A DNA stretch of 64,000 nt, taken from contig JAGNIJ010000022.1 of the NCBI GenBank assembly GCA_018001225.1, forward strand, positions 1 through 64,000. The letters run 5' to 3'. Of the stretch, positions 26,289 through 35,739 are shown piece after piece (within the stretch, counting starts at the first letter, position 1; each line of letters starts with the position of its first letter). The translations under genes and the position numbers were made by a program. The DNA is from Kiritimatiellia bacterium (GTDB lineage Bacteria > Verrucomicrobiota > Kiritimatiellia > CAIQIC01 > JAGNIJ01). A model generated the notes under the pieces. It saw only the letters and a list, made by a program, of their open reading frames with translations, did not search any database and had not been told where the DNA came from.

Positions 26289-26717
26289 TCAGGCCAGGGG
26301 GTTGCGCCAGCGCAGGCCGGGGAAGCGCGAAAAATCCGAATCGGTGGAGACCAGGTCGCAGTCATGCTCCACGGCCAGCGCCGCGAGGTGCGCGTCCATC
26401 ACAAGATTGGCCGTGGCCTGGCCGCCGGTCAGCATCGCCTGGAACACCGTCCAGTGCCGCTCCGTGGCGTGGACGATCCGCGCGCACGGTTGATCGATCC
26501 AGCTTTGGACGCGGGCCAGCGCCTGGTCCAGCGAAAGCGGATGTTCAAAGACCCGGGGATTGGTGCCGATACGCAGGAAGGCATTGAGCACTTCCCAGCA
26601 GAAACACACGGGGGCGGGGCCGGACAACTGCGCGTCCCACCAGGCGCGGGCGGCGACGTGATGCGGGCTCAATTCGTCTTCGGCGTACAAAAGGAGGTTG
26701 GCATCCACGAGGATCAT
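26289..26717 (-). CDS. vapC: PIN-domain ribonuclease toxin (VapC family)
   Basis: The product has 142 residues. The acidic PIN active site is visible: MILVDANLLLYA at the start, WEVLNAFLRIG in the middle, and NLVMDAHLAALAVEHDCDLVSTDSDFSRFPGL near the end. VapC toxins are Mg2+-dependent RNases, often cutting tRNA or rRNA. The start overlaps the antitoxin stop by 4 bp, the usual vapBC order. Confidence 0.92.
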   Translation of the reverse strand: MILVDANLLLYAEDELSPHHVAARAWWDAQLSGPAPVCFCWEVLNAFLRIGTNPRVFEHPLSLDQALARVQSWIDQPCARIVHATERHWTVFQAMLTGGQATANLVMDAHLAALAVEHDCDLVSTDSDFSRFPGLRWRNPLA

Positions 26718-26959
26718 CGGTGCGCCTCGCCCTCGACCAGCGCGAGCAGCTCCTGGATATTGTCCAGGTTCCTCCCGGCCTTCAGACCCATTTTGCAGGG
26801 ATGGGTTTCGTACGGCCGGACCCGCGCCGGCTCCTCGACCGTGCGCAACCCGGCGCGCAGGGCCTCGTTGACCACTCTCTTAAAAGGAGTTTTCAGCCTG
26901 TCCGCGACCGCCCTGGCGCGATCCAGCACGTCGTCCTCTATGTTCAGGGTCGTCCTCAT
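26714..26959 (-). CDS. vapB: VapB-like antitoxin
   Basis: The product has 81 residues. MRTTLNIEDDVLDRARAVAD is the ribbon-helix-helix start common to VapB-type antitoxins (DUF2191-like), and the C-terminal part (NIQELLALVEGE) would wrap the toxin. It is expected to bind the operator upstream of itself and repress the pair. Flanking DNA is more AT-rich than the chromosome around it, in keeping with transfer. Confidence 0.85.
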   Translation of the reverse strand: MRTTLNIEDDVLDRARAVADRLKTPFKRVVNEALRAGLRTVEEPARVRPYETHPCKMGLKAGRNLDNIQELLALVEGEAHR

Positions 26960-27049
26960 AAAGACATCATAGCATCATTAAATATGATGTCAAATCATTA
27001 ACTGCAAAAAACACAGTATCTACATTGGGAAGCAGAGATCTGAAGCTGG

Positions 27050-30000
27050 TCAGTTCGCCACGGGCAGCGCGGGCTGTGACGTGGTCAGGCCGTCGAGCAG
27101 GACCGCCATCTTCGCGCAGAAGTCGAGGCCCAGGACGTCGCCGTCGGCCGCGCCAGCGGCCGAGGCCTCGCGCACCGAGAAGTCGGACCCCAGCTTCACG
27201 CGCCAGCCCGGCGTGGTGTAGCGGAGTTCTTCGCCGGCGGTCACGAGTTCGTGGGTCTGGCCGGCCTTGCGGCCGCGTATGCCCATGTGCCCGTTGGAGC
27301 GGAAGATCATGAACGCGTTGTCCTGCTCCGCGTCGAACTCCTTGCGGCGCAGGTACAGGCGGGGCTTCTGCTTGTACGGCGCGCCCGCGGTCGGGCAGAA
27401 GGTCTCGCAGTTGCCGCACTCGTTGCAGAAGTCCGTCAGGACGGCGACCTGGAACGGCTGGTCCACGCGGACCGTCGTGCCGGGCGAGGCGACGCCCTGG
27501 CCGCCGCGCGCCGTGAGGTCGGCCAGGCGCCGCTCGAACGCCTTGACCTTGTACGTCAGGATCGCGCGGTTCGGGCACACGCTGACGCAGATACTGCAGT
27601 AGGTATGGCAGTCCAGGCAGCGCGAGGCCTCGCGCTTCGCCTCCTCCTCGGAGAGCGTAAGCTGGACTTCCTCGAAGTTGAACCGGTCCGACGGGTCGCG
27701 GTGCGGCAGGTGCACTCGGTACTCGCGGCGCGCCTTGCGCCGGATGAGGTCGGTCTCGTTCACCGCCGGCCACGCGGCGCGGCGCTCCTCGATGGTCTCT
27801 TCCTTGCGCCGGATGGCCTCGGCGATCTTGCGGCCGTCGCCCATGGCCATGACGATGGATTCCGGGCCGTCGCCCACGACGTCCCCGCCGGCGTACAGGC
27901 CGGGCACGGACGTCTCCATGGTGACGCGGTCCACCTTGAGATAGCCGGACTTGTTGCGCTCGACCGGCTCGCCTTCGAGGAACTTCAGCGCGGGCTCCTG
28001 GCTGATCGCGACGATCAGGTTGTCGAGCGGGAGCTGGAAGTCGGAGCCGGGGATGTCCACCGGGCGGCGCCGGCCGGACTCGTCCTTGTCGCCCAGCTTC
28101 ATCCGCCGGACCTCGAGGGCGGTCATTTTCCCGTCCTTCGCGATGACGCGGAGGGGCTTGACCAGCTCCATGATCTCGATGCCCTCCTCGATCACGCCGG
28201 CGATTTCCTCGGGGGCGGCGGGCATCTCGGCGATGGTGCGCCGGTAGACGATGGTGACCTTGGCCCCGGTCAGCCGCCACGCGCTGCGCGCGCAGTCCAT
28301 GGCCACGTCGCCGCCGCCGATGACGCCGATGCGCTTCCCGAGCGGCGGCGGGTGCCCCTCGCGCGCGTCGCGCAGGAACTGCAGCGCGTCCAGCACGCCG
28401 GCGCTGGTTTCGCCCTCGACGCCCAGGGTCTTGCCCTTCTGGGCGCCCACGCCGAGCGCGATGTAGCGGTATCCCTGCTTCCGCAGGTCGGCCAGCGTGA
28501 AGTCGCGGCCGGCCTCCTGGCCGAACCGGAACTCGACGCCGAGCTTGCGGATGACGTTCAGGTCCTGCTCGATCACCTTGTCCGTCGCGCGGTACGCGGG
28601 GATCGTGCCGGAGACCATGCCGCCGACGTACGGCCGGGCCTCGAAGACCGTGACCCGGTAGCCGGCCTGGCCGAGGAAGTAGGCGGTCGACAGGCCCATC
28701 GGCCCGCCGCCGACCACGGCGACCCGGATGTCGCGCGCGGGCGCCTGCGGCCGGTAGTGCGGTTTCACCTCGTGGTCCATGATGAACCGCTTCATCTCGC
28801 GGATGGCCAGCGGGTCGTCGTAGTGCGTGCGGATGCAGGTGTTCTCGCAGAGGTGGTTGCACGCGCGGCCGAGGACGGACGGCAGGGGGTTGTCCAGCCG
28901 CGTGATCTCGACCGCCTCGTCCACCCGCCCCTCGCGCACGAGGGTCATGTACTGCGGGACTTTCTGGTTGATCGGGCACTCGTCCGTGCACGGGGCCTCG
29001 ATGCAGTCGAACAGGTCCAGTTCGCGGACGGTCTTCGTGCGCGAGGTGTCGAACCGGTCCTTGCGGTAGCGCGGGTCCTTGAGGACGGCCGCCGCGTAGC
29101 GCTCGAGGTTGGCCAGCGCGCCGGCCTCGCCGGCGGCCCCGCCGGACTTCTTCGCGATGAGGCCGGCGATATCCTTCGCGCCCGCGTCCCGGACCGCGTC
29201 CCGGACGTGGTCCAGGTACTGGACGATGCGCAGGTAGCCGCCGGACTTGAGAATGTCGGAGCAGACGGTGATCGTCCGCATGCCCGCCGCGAGCAGGTCG
29301 GCGACGTTGAACGCGTCCGCGCCGGCGGAGAAGGACATCATCAGCTTGCCCCCGAACTCCCGGCCCAGCTTGGCCGCGAGGTTGGTCGTGACCGCGTGCA
29401 GGGCGCGGCCGGACATGTACATCATCTTCTCCTTCGCGGGGAAGACCGGGCGCCAGTTTTCGACCTCGAGCGTGTTGGAGAGCTTCACGCCGAACTGGAG
29501 GTTCCGCGCGCGGGCGGTCTCGCCGAGGCGGCGCAGCATGGGCACGGCGTCGGCGTACTTCAGGTCGTGCTCGAAGGCGATGTCCGGCACGGTGACGTCG
29601 CGGAAGCCGAGGTCCTGGTTCAGGATGCGGCGCAGGTCGGCCGGGCCGATCAGCGTCGGGTTGCACTTGACGCTCGTGTGCAGGCCCCAGGTTTCGAGGA
29701 GATATTTCGAGATCTGCTCGATCTCGCCCGGCGGGCAGCCGTGCATCGTGGACAGGGTGACGTTGTCCGACATCCGCGCGGGGATGTGGAGCGAGCGGAC
29801 GGCCGGGTCGCGGCGCGCGACGATGTCGAGGTCGCGGGCCAGGTCCTCGCCCGCGTCGTGCATCTTCTCGAGGTACCACTGCATGTTGGGCTTCTGCAGC
29901 CCCTCGAGGTTGTAGCCGACGCTCATGTTGAAGACGATGCCGGGCTCCTTCCCGGGCAGGCCCAGCTTGTGGTGGAGCAGGTGGATCAGTATCCAGGCCC

Positions 30001-30376
30001 GCAGGTACTCCTCGAACGACTCGTGGACCTTCAACTCCTGCGACCACTCGCAGTTGTAGCCCTCGTCCTGCATATCGATGCACGGCTTGGAAATATCGAG
30101 CTCGTCGAGCGTCTGGACGGTCTTGAGCTCGATGAACCGCGCGCCGCAGAGCCAGGCGATGATGATGTTCTGGGCCATCTGCGAGTGCGGGCCGGCGGCG
30201 ACGCCGAAGGGCGTCTCGAGGGTCTTGCCGTAGACCGAGGCGCGGAAGGGATCGTCCGGCCGCGGCTGGAAGAACAGCGCGCGCGGGATGCCGAAGATGG
30301 AATTCGAGCCCTCCAGCTCGTCCAGGATCCAGCGGGCCAGTTGCTCCGTCGTGAGGGGTTGGAACTTGTCGGACAT
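27050..30376 (-). CDS. ygfK: YgfK-type putative selenate reductase subunit (FAD/Fe-S oxidoreductase)
   Basis: The product has 1108 residues, slightly longer than E. coli YgfK. The N-terminal ~450 residues resemble a dihydropyrimidine/dihydroorotate dehydrogenase barrel (TPFGVAAGPHSQMAQNI, MSVGYNLEGLQ, STMHGCPPGEIEQISKYL). A GltD-like part follows with CTDECPINQKVP and ACNHLCENTC, FAD site VAVVGGGPMGLSTAYFLGQAG, NAD(P) site IGVIGGGDVAMDCARSAWRL and the second FAD motif GLYAGGDVV. Two Fe-S blocks end it: CLDCHTYCSICVSVCP and CNECGNCETFCP. In E. coli the gene is linked to purine and selenium metabolism; the true substrate is unproven. No molybdenum hydroxylase partner is present here. Confidence 0.88.
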   Translation of the reverse strand: MSDKFQPLTTEQLARWILDELEGSNSIFGIPRALFFQPRPDDPFRASVYGKTLETPFGVAAGPHSQMAQNIIIAWLCGARFIELKTVQTLDELDISKPCIDMQDEGYNCEWSQELKVHESFEEYLRAWILIHLLHHKLGLPGKEPGIVFNMSVGYNLEGLQKPNMQWYLEKMHDAGEDLARDLDIVARRDPAVRSLHIPARMSDNVTLSTMHGCPPGEIEQISKYLLETWGLHTSVKCNPTLIGPADLRRILNQDLGFRDVTVPDIAFEHDLKYADAVPMLRRLGETARARNLQFGVKLSNTLEVENWRPVFPAKEKMMYMSGRALHAVTTNLAAKLGREFGGKLMMSFSAGADAFNVADLLAAGMRTITVCSDILKSGGYLRIVQYLDHVRDAVRDAGAKDIAGLIAKKSGGAAGEAGALANLERYAAAVLKDPRYRKDRFDTSRTKTVRELDLFDCIEAPCTDECPINQKVPQYMTLVREGRVDEAVEITRLDNPLPSVLGRACNHLCENTCIRTHYDDPLAIREMKRFIMDHEVKPHYRPQAPARDIRVAVVGGGPMGLSTAYFLGQAGYRVTVFEARPYVGGMVSGTIPAYRATDKVIEQDLNVIRKLGVEFRFGQEAGRDFTLADLRKQGYRYIALGVGAQKGKTLGVEGETSAGVLDALQFLRDAREGHPPPLGKRIGVIGGGDVAMDCARSAWRLTGAKVTIVYRRTIAEMPAAPEEIAGVIEEGIEIMELVKPLRVIAKDGKMTALEVRRMKLGDKDESGRRRPVDIPGSDFQLPLDNLIVAISQEPALKFLEGEPVERNKSGYLKVDRVTMETSVPGLYAGGDVVGDGPESIVMAMGDGRKIAEAIRRKEETIEERRAAWPAVNETDLIRRKARREYRVHLPHRDPSDRFNFEEVQLTLSEEEAKREASRCLDCHTYCSICVSVCPNRAILTYKVKAFERRLADLTARGGQGVASPGTTVRVDQPFQVAVLTDFCNECGNCETFCPTAGAPYKQKPRLYLRRKEFDAEQDNAFMIFRSNGHMGIRGRKAGQTHELVTAGEELRYTTPGWRVKLGSDFSVREASAAGAADGDVLGLDFCAKMAVLLDGLTTSQPALPVAN

Positions 30377-30443
30377 GGTCTCTCCTCCGGTCTATGTTTG
30401 CACAACACTTTCGAAAAGCCGGCCGACGGCGGAAGGCCGGATG

Positions 30444-31004
30444 CTATGGCGCGGGCTTGCGGATGACGACCTTGAAGGGCGTGCCGGTCTTGGGCGCCGC
30501 CGGCTTCTTGACCACGGTCTTGGGCGCCGCGGTCTTTTCGGCCGGTGGCGCGGGAACCGCCGGCTGGGCGGCCGGGGTGACCGGCGCCGGCGCGCCATCC
30601 GGGGCCGGGGCGGCGGGGGTCGCGATGTCTTCCACGATCTCGTGCAGGATGGTGCTGTACCCCTTGCCGTCCGCCATCGCCTGTTGCATTTCCTTCAAGG
30701 CGTCGTCCGTCTGCGGGCCGGGCTCCTGCTCGAAGAGGAACGCCGTGGAGCCCACGCGTATGCGGTCGCCGGGATTGAGCTTCACCATTTCCACGCGCTG
30801 GCCATTCACCGACGTGCCGTTCCGGGACTTGAGATCCTTGATGAAGAACTCGCCGTCCCACAGTCGGATGCCGCAGTGGACCCGGGAAACCTTTTCGTCC
30901 AGCACGACCACGTCGGCCTCCGGGCTGCGCCCGATGGTGATGGGCCGGTCGCCCAGCTCGAACTCCATCTGGGTCCCGTCCTTCTTGGCGTAGCGCAGGC
31001 GCAT
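30444..31004 (-). CDS. FHA-domain protein with Pro/Ala-rich tail
   Basis: The product has 186 residues. An FHA domain fills residues 1-95: ITIGRSPEADVVV, VSRVHCGIRL, FFIKDLKSRNGTSVNGQRV. These are the phosphothreonine-binding Arg, Ser/His and Asn positions. The second half is a Pro/Ala/Lys low-complexity linker ending in TPFKVVIRKPAP. It may read out Ser/Thr kinase signalling; no kinase gene is adjacent. The 67-bp gap to ygfK suggests they could be co-transcribed. Confidence 0.85.
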   Translation of the reverse strand: MRLRYAKKDGTQMEFELGDRPITIGRSPEADVVVLDEKVSRVHCGIRLWDGEFFIKDLKSRNGTSVNGQRVEMVKLNPGDRIRVGSTAFLFEQEPGPQTDDALKEMQQAMADGKGYSTILHEIVEDIATPAAPAPDGAPAPVTPAAQPAVPAPPAEKTAAPKTVVKKPAAPKTGTPFKVVIRKPAP

Positions 31005-31064
31005 GGTCTTCGTCCCGTTGACTGGGGCGTATCCTAGGCCAAACGGCCGCCGGGAGGCAAGCCG

Positions 31065-32024
<960 letters not shown>

Positions 32025-32204
32025 GACGGCAGCACACGCTAGCGGCACCCGTGCCGCCCGTCAAACGGAATCCTCGATTCCCCGGCGCATCCCTGCATGA
32101 TGATGAGGCCCCCTTTTCAGTCCCGAGGGGAACGGTCGGCGGCCGGACCGGTGCGCCGGGCTTTCGGGGTCCGCGGCCGGTCTCCCGATCGCTTCCGCCG
32201 CCCG

Positions 32205-32233
32205 TATGCCTCGCAGTTTATAAAGTGTGAGCC
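32205..32233. repeat. TTTATAAA-centred repeat, left copy
   Basis: TATGCCTCGCAGTTTATAAA is followed by GTGTGAGCC. It is an imperfect palindrome and an inverted copy of the segment at 32295-32323. Confidence 0.75.
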
Positions 32234-32294
32234 TTGTGTTTTGAGGGCGAGGAACATCGATTTCATTGGGAAATCCGCGCGTGAGAACCCGAAA

Positions 32295-32323
32295 GGCCTC
32301 GCTGTTTATAAACTGCGAGGCAT
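32295..32323. repeat. TTTATAAA-centred repeat, right copy
   Basis: GGCCTCGCTG, TTTATAAA and CTGCGAGGCAT form a near-perfect palindrome. Its reverse complement begins with the same 20 bases as the left copy at 32205, so the two could be the ends of a 119-bp element. Confidence 0.75.
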
Positions 32324-32381
32324 AGGCCCTGACCCTCATCGGAGGAATGCACAGGGGAGGGAAGCCCGGCCCAGCGGCGCC

Positions 32382-33284
32382 TCAAGGCCGCCCATAAAGC
32401 AGAATCCCGAGAACCGTCAGGCCGTATAAGGCCAGGTCCACCAGCAGGGGAACGTCCGTCAGCAGGATCTGCTCCGGCCGGTCGCCCTTCTCGTGGCGGT
32501 AGACGATGTCCAGGTAGCGGAACAGGCCGAAGATCACGAACGGGATCGTCAGGCCCAGCTTCGCCGTGCCGAATTTCAGCACCGTGTCCGGCCATAACGT
32601 GTACAGCGCGTAGCAGACCAGCGTCGCGGCGCTGACGATGGCGATCAGCTGGTCCAGCAGCCGCTCGTCGTACTGGCCCATGCTCTCGCGCGTCGCGCCC
32701 GCCACGTCGTTCAGCACGACCTTCTCGTGCCGCCGCTTGCACAGCGCGAGGAACAGCGCCAGCAGCAGCGTGCACAGCAGCAGCCAGGGCGAGATCGTCG
32801 CCCGCACCGCCACCGCCCCCGCCAGCGCCCGCAGCACGAACCCCGCCGCGATCACGAAGATGTCCACCAGCGCGATCCTCTTCAGCGCCAGCGTGTACAC
32901 GATCTGCAAGACCACGTAGCCGCCGATGACCGTCAGCAGGTCCCGCGAGACCATCCAGGCGCCCGCCAGCGCCGCCGCCAGCAGCAGGACGGCCAACCCT
33001 AGCGCCGCGGGCACCGGCAGCTCGCCCGCCGCGATCGGCCGGAGCCGCTTCTTCGGATGCACCCGGTCCTGCGGCAGGTCCTTGATGTCGTTCAGCAGGT
33101 ACACCGCGCTGGACGCCAGGCAGAACAGCAGCGCCGCCTCGATGGCCAACCAGATCGCGGCGGCCCCGACCCCCTGTTGCCGGTCCCCCAGCGCGAAGAC
33201 GAAGGCCGCCAGGACAACCGCGTTCTTCGTCCACTGCTTCGGCCGCATCGCGCGGACTGCGCTCCACATGAGCTTCGCGCTCAT
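32382..33284 (-). CDS. UbiA-family prenyltransferase (decaprenyl-phosphate phosphoribosyltransferase-like)
   Basis: The product has 300 residues from ATG 33284, overlapping the preceding glycosyltransferase by 4 bp. Eight or nine hydrophobic segments are visible. The prenyl-diphosphate-binding motif is LLNDIKDLPQDRVHPKKRLRPIAAGELP (the NDxxDxxxD-like site), and the N-terminus RPKQWTKNAVVLAAFVFA is characteristic of the DPPR-synthase branch of UbiA. That branch transfers phosphoribose to polyprenyl phosphate, a precursor for arabinose or other pentose donors. The branch assignment is likely but not certain. Confidence 0.82.
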   Translation of the reverse strand: MSAKLMWSAVRAMRPKQWTKNAVVLAAFVFALGDRQQGVGAAAIWLAIEAALLFCLASSAVYLLNDIKDLPQDRVHPKKRLRPIAAGELPVPAALGLAVLLLAAALAGAWMVSRDLLTVIGGYVVLQIVYTLALKRIALVDIFVIAAGFVLRALAGAVAVRATISPWLLLCTLLLALFLALCKRRHEKVVLNDVAGATRESMGQYDERLLDQLIAIVSAATLVCYALYTLWPDTVLKFGTAKLGLTIPFVIFGLFRYLDIVYRHEKGDRPEQILLTDVPLLVDLALYGLTVLGILLYGRP

Positions 33285-34042
33285 GAGGCCGCCCCGGCCG
33301 CGACGCTGCGCGGATGAACCGGCCCCGGCCGTCGCTTCAACCCGTTGCGAAGAAATATTTTCCACACGAGCCAGAGGGCCTCCCCCACGATCCCGCCGCT
33401 CATCTTCGATTGCCCCGACCGGCGCTCCTCGAACACGATCGGGGTCTCCACGATCTTGAATCCCCGCCGCCAGGCCTGGTGCGTCATCTCGATCTGGAAC
33501 GAGTAGCCGTTGGACTTGATGTCGTCCAGCGGGATGGTCTCCAGCACGGCCCGCCGGTAGCACTTGAACCCGCCCGTCGGATCCATGAACGGCATCCCCG
33601 TGATGATCCGGACGTACAGCGCCGCGCTTTTGCTCAACATCAGCCGGCTCAACGGCCAGTTGATCACCCGGATGCCCCCGACGAAGCGCGACCCCAGCAC
33701 GAGGTCCGCCCCCCCGGCGGCCTCCAGCAGGCGCGGCAGGTCGTTCGGGTTATGGGAAAAATCGGCGTCCATCTCGAACAGGAACTGGTAGTGCCGCTCC
33801 AGGCCCCACCGGAACCCCGCCAGGTACGCCCGGCCCAGCCCCTGCTTGCGCTCCCGGTGCAGGACATGAATCCGCGGATCGCCCGCCGCCATTTCGTCGG
33901 CCATGCGGCCCGTGCCGTCCGGCGAGTTGTCGTCCACGAACAGCAGGTCCGCCGAGGGACAGGCCCGGCCCACGGCCGCCGCGATCTCGCGGATGTTCTC
34001 CTTCTCGTTGTACGTCGGAATGACGACGAGCGCCTCGTTCAT
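33281..34042 (-). CDS. Polyprenol-phosphate glycosyl (mannosyl) synthase, GT2
   Basis: The product has 253 residues from ATG 34042; a GTG 21 bases upstream is an alternative. It has the Dpm1 pattern: VVIPTYNEKENI at the start, FVDDNSPDGTGRM, the metal-binding EMDADFSHNPNDLPRLL, GSRFVGG, DPTGGFKCYRRAVLE and GYSFQIEMTHQAWRRGFKIVE. It would load a sugar from NDP-sugar onto polyprenyl phosphate on the inner membrane face. The 4-bp overlap with the UbiA gene implies a shared pathway of polyprenyl-linked sugars, possibly used by GT-C enzymes such as the one at 15273-16997. Confidence 0.9.
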   Translation of the reverse strand: MNEALVVIPTYNEKENIREIAAAVGRACPSADLLFVDDNSPDGTGRMADEMAAGDPRIHVLHRERKQGLGRAYLAGFRWGLERHYQFLFEMDADFSHNPNDLPRLLEAAGGADLVLGSRFVGGIRVINWPLSRLMLSKSAALYVRIITGMPFMDPTGGFKCYRRAVLETIPLDDIKSNGYSFQIEMTHQAWRRGFKIVETPIVFEERRSGQSKMSGGIVGEALWLVWKIFLRNGLKRRPGPVHPRSVAAGAAS

Positions 34043-34133
34043 CGTGCCGTCAATGTAGGACACTCCCCCCGGGTCGGCAAGCTTAAGCCGTTGAAATCCG
34101 CCCGGGAATGCGTATGGTGAGGCAGGAACGCGC

Positions 34134-34700
34134 GTGAAGAAACCGATCCATACCTACGGCGACGCCGTGCTGCGCAAGAAGGCGCGGCCGGTGGAAATAG
34201 TGGACGAGTCCGTCCGCGCCCTGGTCCGCGACATGATTGAGACCATGCGCGGGGAGCGCGGCGTCGGCCTCGCCGCCGAGCAGGTCGGCGCGGACGTCGC
34301 CGTCTGCGTCATCGAGGTGCCCCCGGAACTGGACCGCGACGACAAAGGGATGTTCTACAACCCCGGCGCCACCATGCCCCTCGCGCTCATCAACCCGAAG
34401 ATCGTCGCCGCCTCGCGCGAAACCGAGACCGCCGAGGAGGGCTGCTTGAGCTTCCCCGGTATCTACGCGCCCATCGAGCGGCCCGTCGAAGTCACCGTCG
34501 AATACCTTGACCTCCAGGGCAAGTCCCGGGCACAGACCTTCCGCAAATTCGTCGCGCGCGCCGTCCAGCATGAGATGGACCACCTCGCCGGAGTCCTCTT
34601 CGTCGACCGCATGTCCGCCCTGAAGAAGATCGCCCTCTCCGGCCAGCTCAAGCGCCTCAAGCGCGAGACGAAGGAAGCGCTGGCCGGAGCCGAAGGATAG
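34134..34700 (+). CDS. def: Peptide deformylase
   Basis: The product has 188 residues from GTG 34134, with AGGA upstream. The three PDF motifs are present: GVGLAAEQVG (Gln retained; Pro usually precedes it, here Glu), EEGCLSFPGI with the metal-binding Cys, and VQHEMDHLAGVLFVDR with the HExxH metal site. It removes N-formyl groups from nascent proteins. No fmt gene follows. Confidence 0.95.
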   Translation: MKKPIHTYGDAVLRKKARPVEIVDESVRALVRDMIETMRGERGVGLAAEQVGADVAVCVIEVPPELDRDDKGMFYNPGATMPLALINPKIVAASRETETAEEGCLSFPGIYAPIERPVEVTVEYLDLQGKSRAQTFRKFVARAVQHEMDHLAGVLFVDRMSALKKIALSGQLKRLKRETKEALAGAEG

Positions 34701-34729
34701 GTGGCCCGCGCGCTCCATCGCAGGCGGAC

Positions 34730-34842
34730 TTTTCCAATCATTGGAAAAAGTGCTGTCCATTTTTTCCAAACATTGGAAAAATGGCGGCGAGATTTTCCAA
34801 TCATTGGAAAAACAGGGGCCCTAAGTTTCCAATGATTGGAAA
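34730..34842. repeat. Array of four TTCCAA-type palindromes
   Basis: Four near-identical palindromes lie at 34730-34748, 34762-34780, 34793-34811 and 34826-34842. The first and third read TTTTCCAATCATTGGAAAA; the second has AAC in the centre and the fourth ATG. Start-to-start spacing is 31-33 bp, close to three turns of the helix, so all face the same side of the DNA. The array sits 30 bp after def and 37 bp before aroE. It looks like a multi-site operator or a clustered hairpin repeat. Confidence 0.9.
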
Positions 34843-34878
34843 ACCCGAACACTGAACACCGAACACCGAAACCTCCCC

Positions 34879-35739
34879 ATGGACATCACCGGCCACACGA
34901 AGCTCTACGCGGTTCTCGGCCACCCGGTCGCGCATACGCTGTCCCCGGCGATGCACAACGCCGCGTTCGCCGCGCTGGGGCTCGACGCGGTCTACGTCGC
35001 CCTCGACGTGACGCCGGACAAGCTGCCCGGCGCGCTGGCCGCGCTCTCGGACCTGGGCTTCGGCGGGCTGAACGTCACCGTGCCGCTGAAGGAAGTCGCC
35101 GGCCGCGCGCTGCCGAACCTCGACGAGTCCGCCCGCCTGATGGGCGCGGTGAACACCGTCCAGTTCACGCCGGCCGGCCCGGTCGGGCATAACACCGACG
35201 GCGCGGGGTTCCTGCGCGCCGTCGAGGAATCCTTCGGCGCGCCCGTCGCGGGCCGCTCGATGTTCCTCCTCGGCTGCGGCGGCGCGGGCCGGGCCGTCGC
35301 GCTCGCCTCGGCCGGCGCCGGGGTCACGAAGTTCGCGCTGGCCGACCTTGACGCGGCGCGCGTCCGGAAACTGGCCATGGAACTGGAAACGCAATTCCTG
35401 GTGTCCGAGGCATGCGTGATCGAGTCGGCGGGCGCGATCCCGGAGGCCGCGCGCGCGGCGGACCTCGTCGTGCAGGCGACGCCCGCGGGGCTGAAGGCGG
35501 GCGACGCCTCGCCGCTCGGCGCGAAGGCGTTCCGCCCCGGGCAGTGGGCGTTCGACCTCGTCTACGGTGCGCCGGAGACGCCCTTCATGCGCGAGGCCAG
35601 CAAGGGCGGGGCGAAGGCGGCGAACGGGCTGGGCATGCTGCTGCACCAGGGCGCGAAGGCGTTCGAGATCTGGACCGGCCGCGCCGCGCCGGTGGACGTC
35701 ATGCGGCGGGCGCTCGAGCAGAAGGTGTACGGCGCATGA
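34879..35739 (+). CDS. aroE: Shikimate dehydrogenase
   Basis: The product has 286 residues. Motifs: [22 protein letters not shown] for shikimate binding, NVTVPLKE with the catalytic Lys, [19 protein letters not shown] with the catalytic Asp, the NADP site [14 protein letters not shown] and the C-terminal [19 protein letters not shown]. It reduces 3-dehydroshikimate to shikimate in aromatic amino-acid synthesis. The stop overlaps the next start by 4 bp. aroK lies 1.3 kb downstream on the same strand. Confidence 0.95.
   Translation: MDITGHTKLYAVLGHPVAHTLSPAMHNAAFAALGLDAVYVALDVTPDKLPGALAALSDLGFGGLNVTVPLKEVAGRALPNLDESARLMGAVNTVQFTPAGPVGHNTDGAGFLRAVEESFGAPVAGRSMFLLGCGGAGRAVALASAGAGVTKFALADLDAARVRKLAMELETQFLVSEACVIESAGAIPEAARAADLVVQATPAGLKAGDASPLGAKAFRPGQWAFDLVYGAPETPFMREASKGGAKAANGLGMLLHQGAKAFEIWTGRAAPVDVMRRALEQKVYGA

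Larger units (their letters stand above)
32049..32381. other. Gene-free stretch with inverted TTTATAAA-centred repeats
   Basis: No gene is supported. Two inverted copies of a palindromic end (32205-32233 and 32295-32323) enclose a 61-base core. The flanks are ordinary GC-rich spacer between two convergent or tandem minus-strand genes. Confidence 0.55.

Noticed and set aside
27251..30466. Over 1000-codon plus-strand frame opposite ygfK
   Set aside because: Antisense shadow with no recognisable motif; the minus strand carries intact Fe-S and FAD motifs.
34730..34842. Possible short CRISPR array
   Set aside because: Units are 17-19 bp perfect palindromes with only 12-15 bp between them, and no cas genes are present; direct repeats and spacers are too short.
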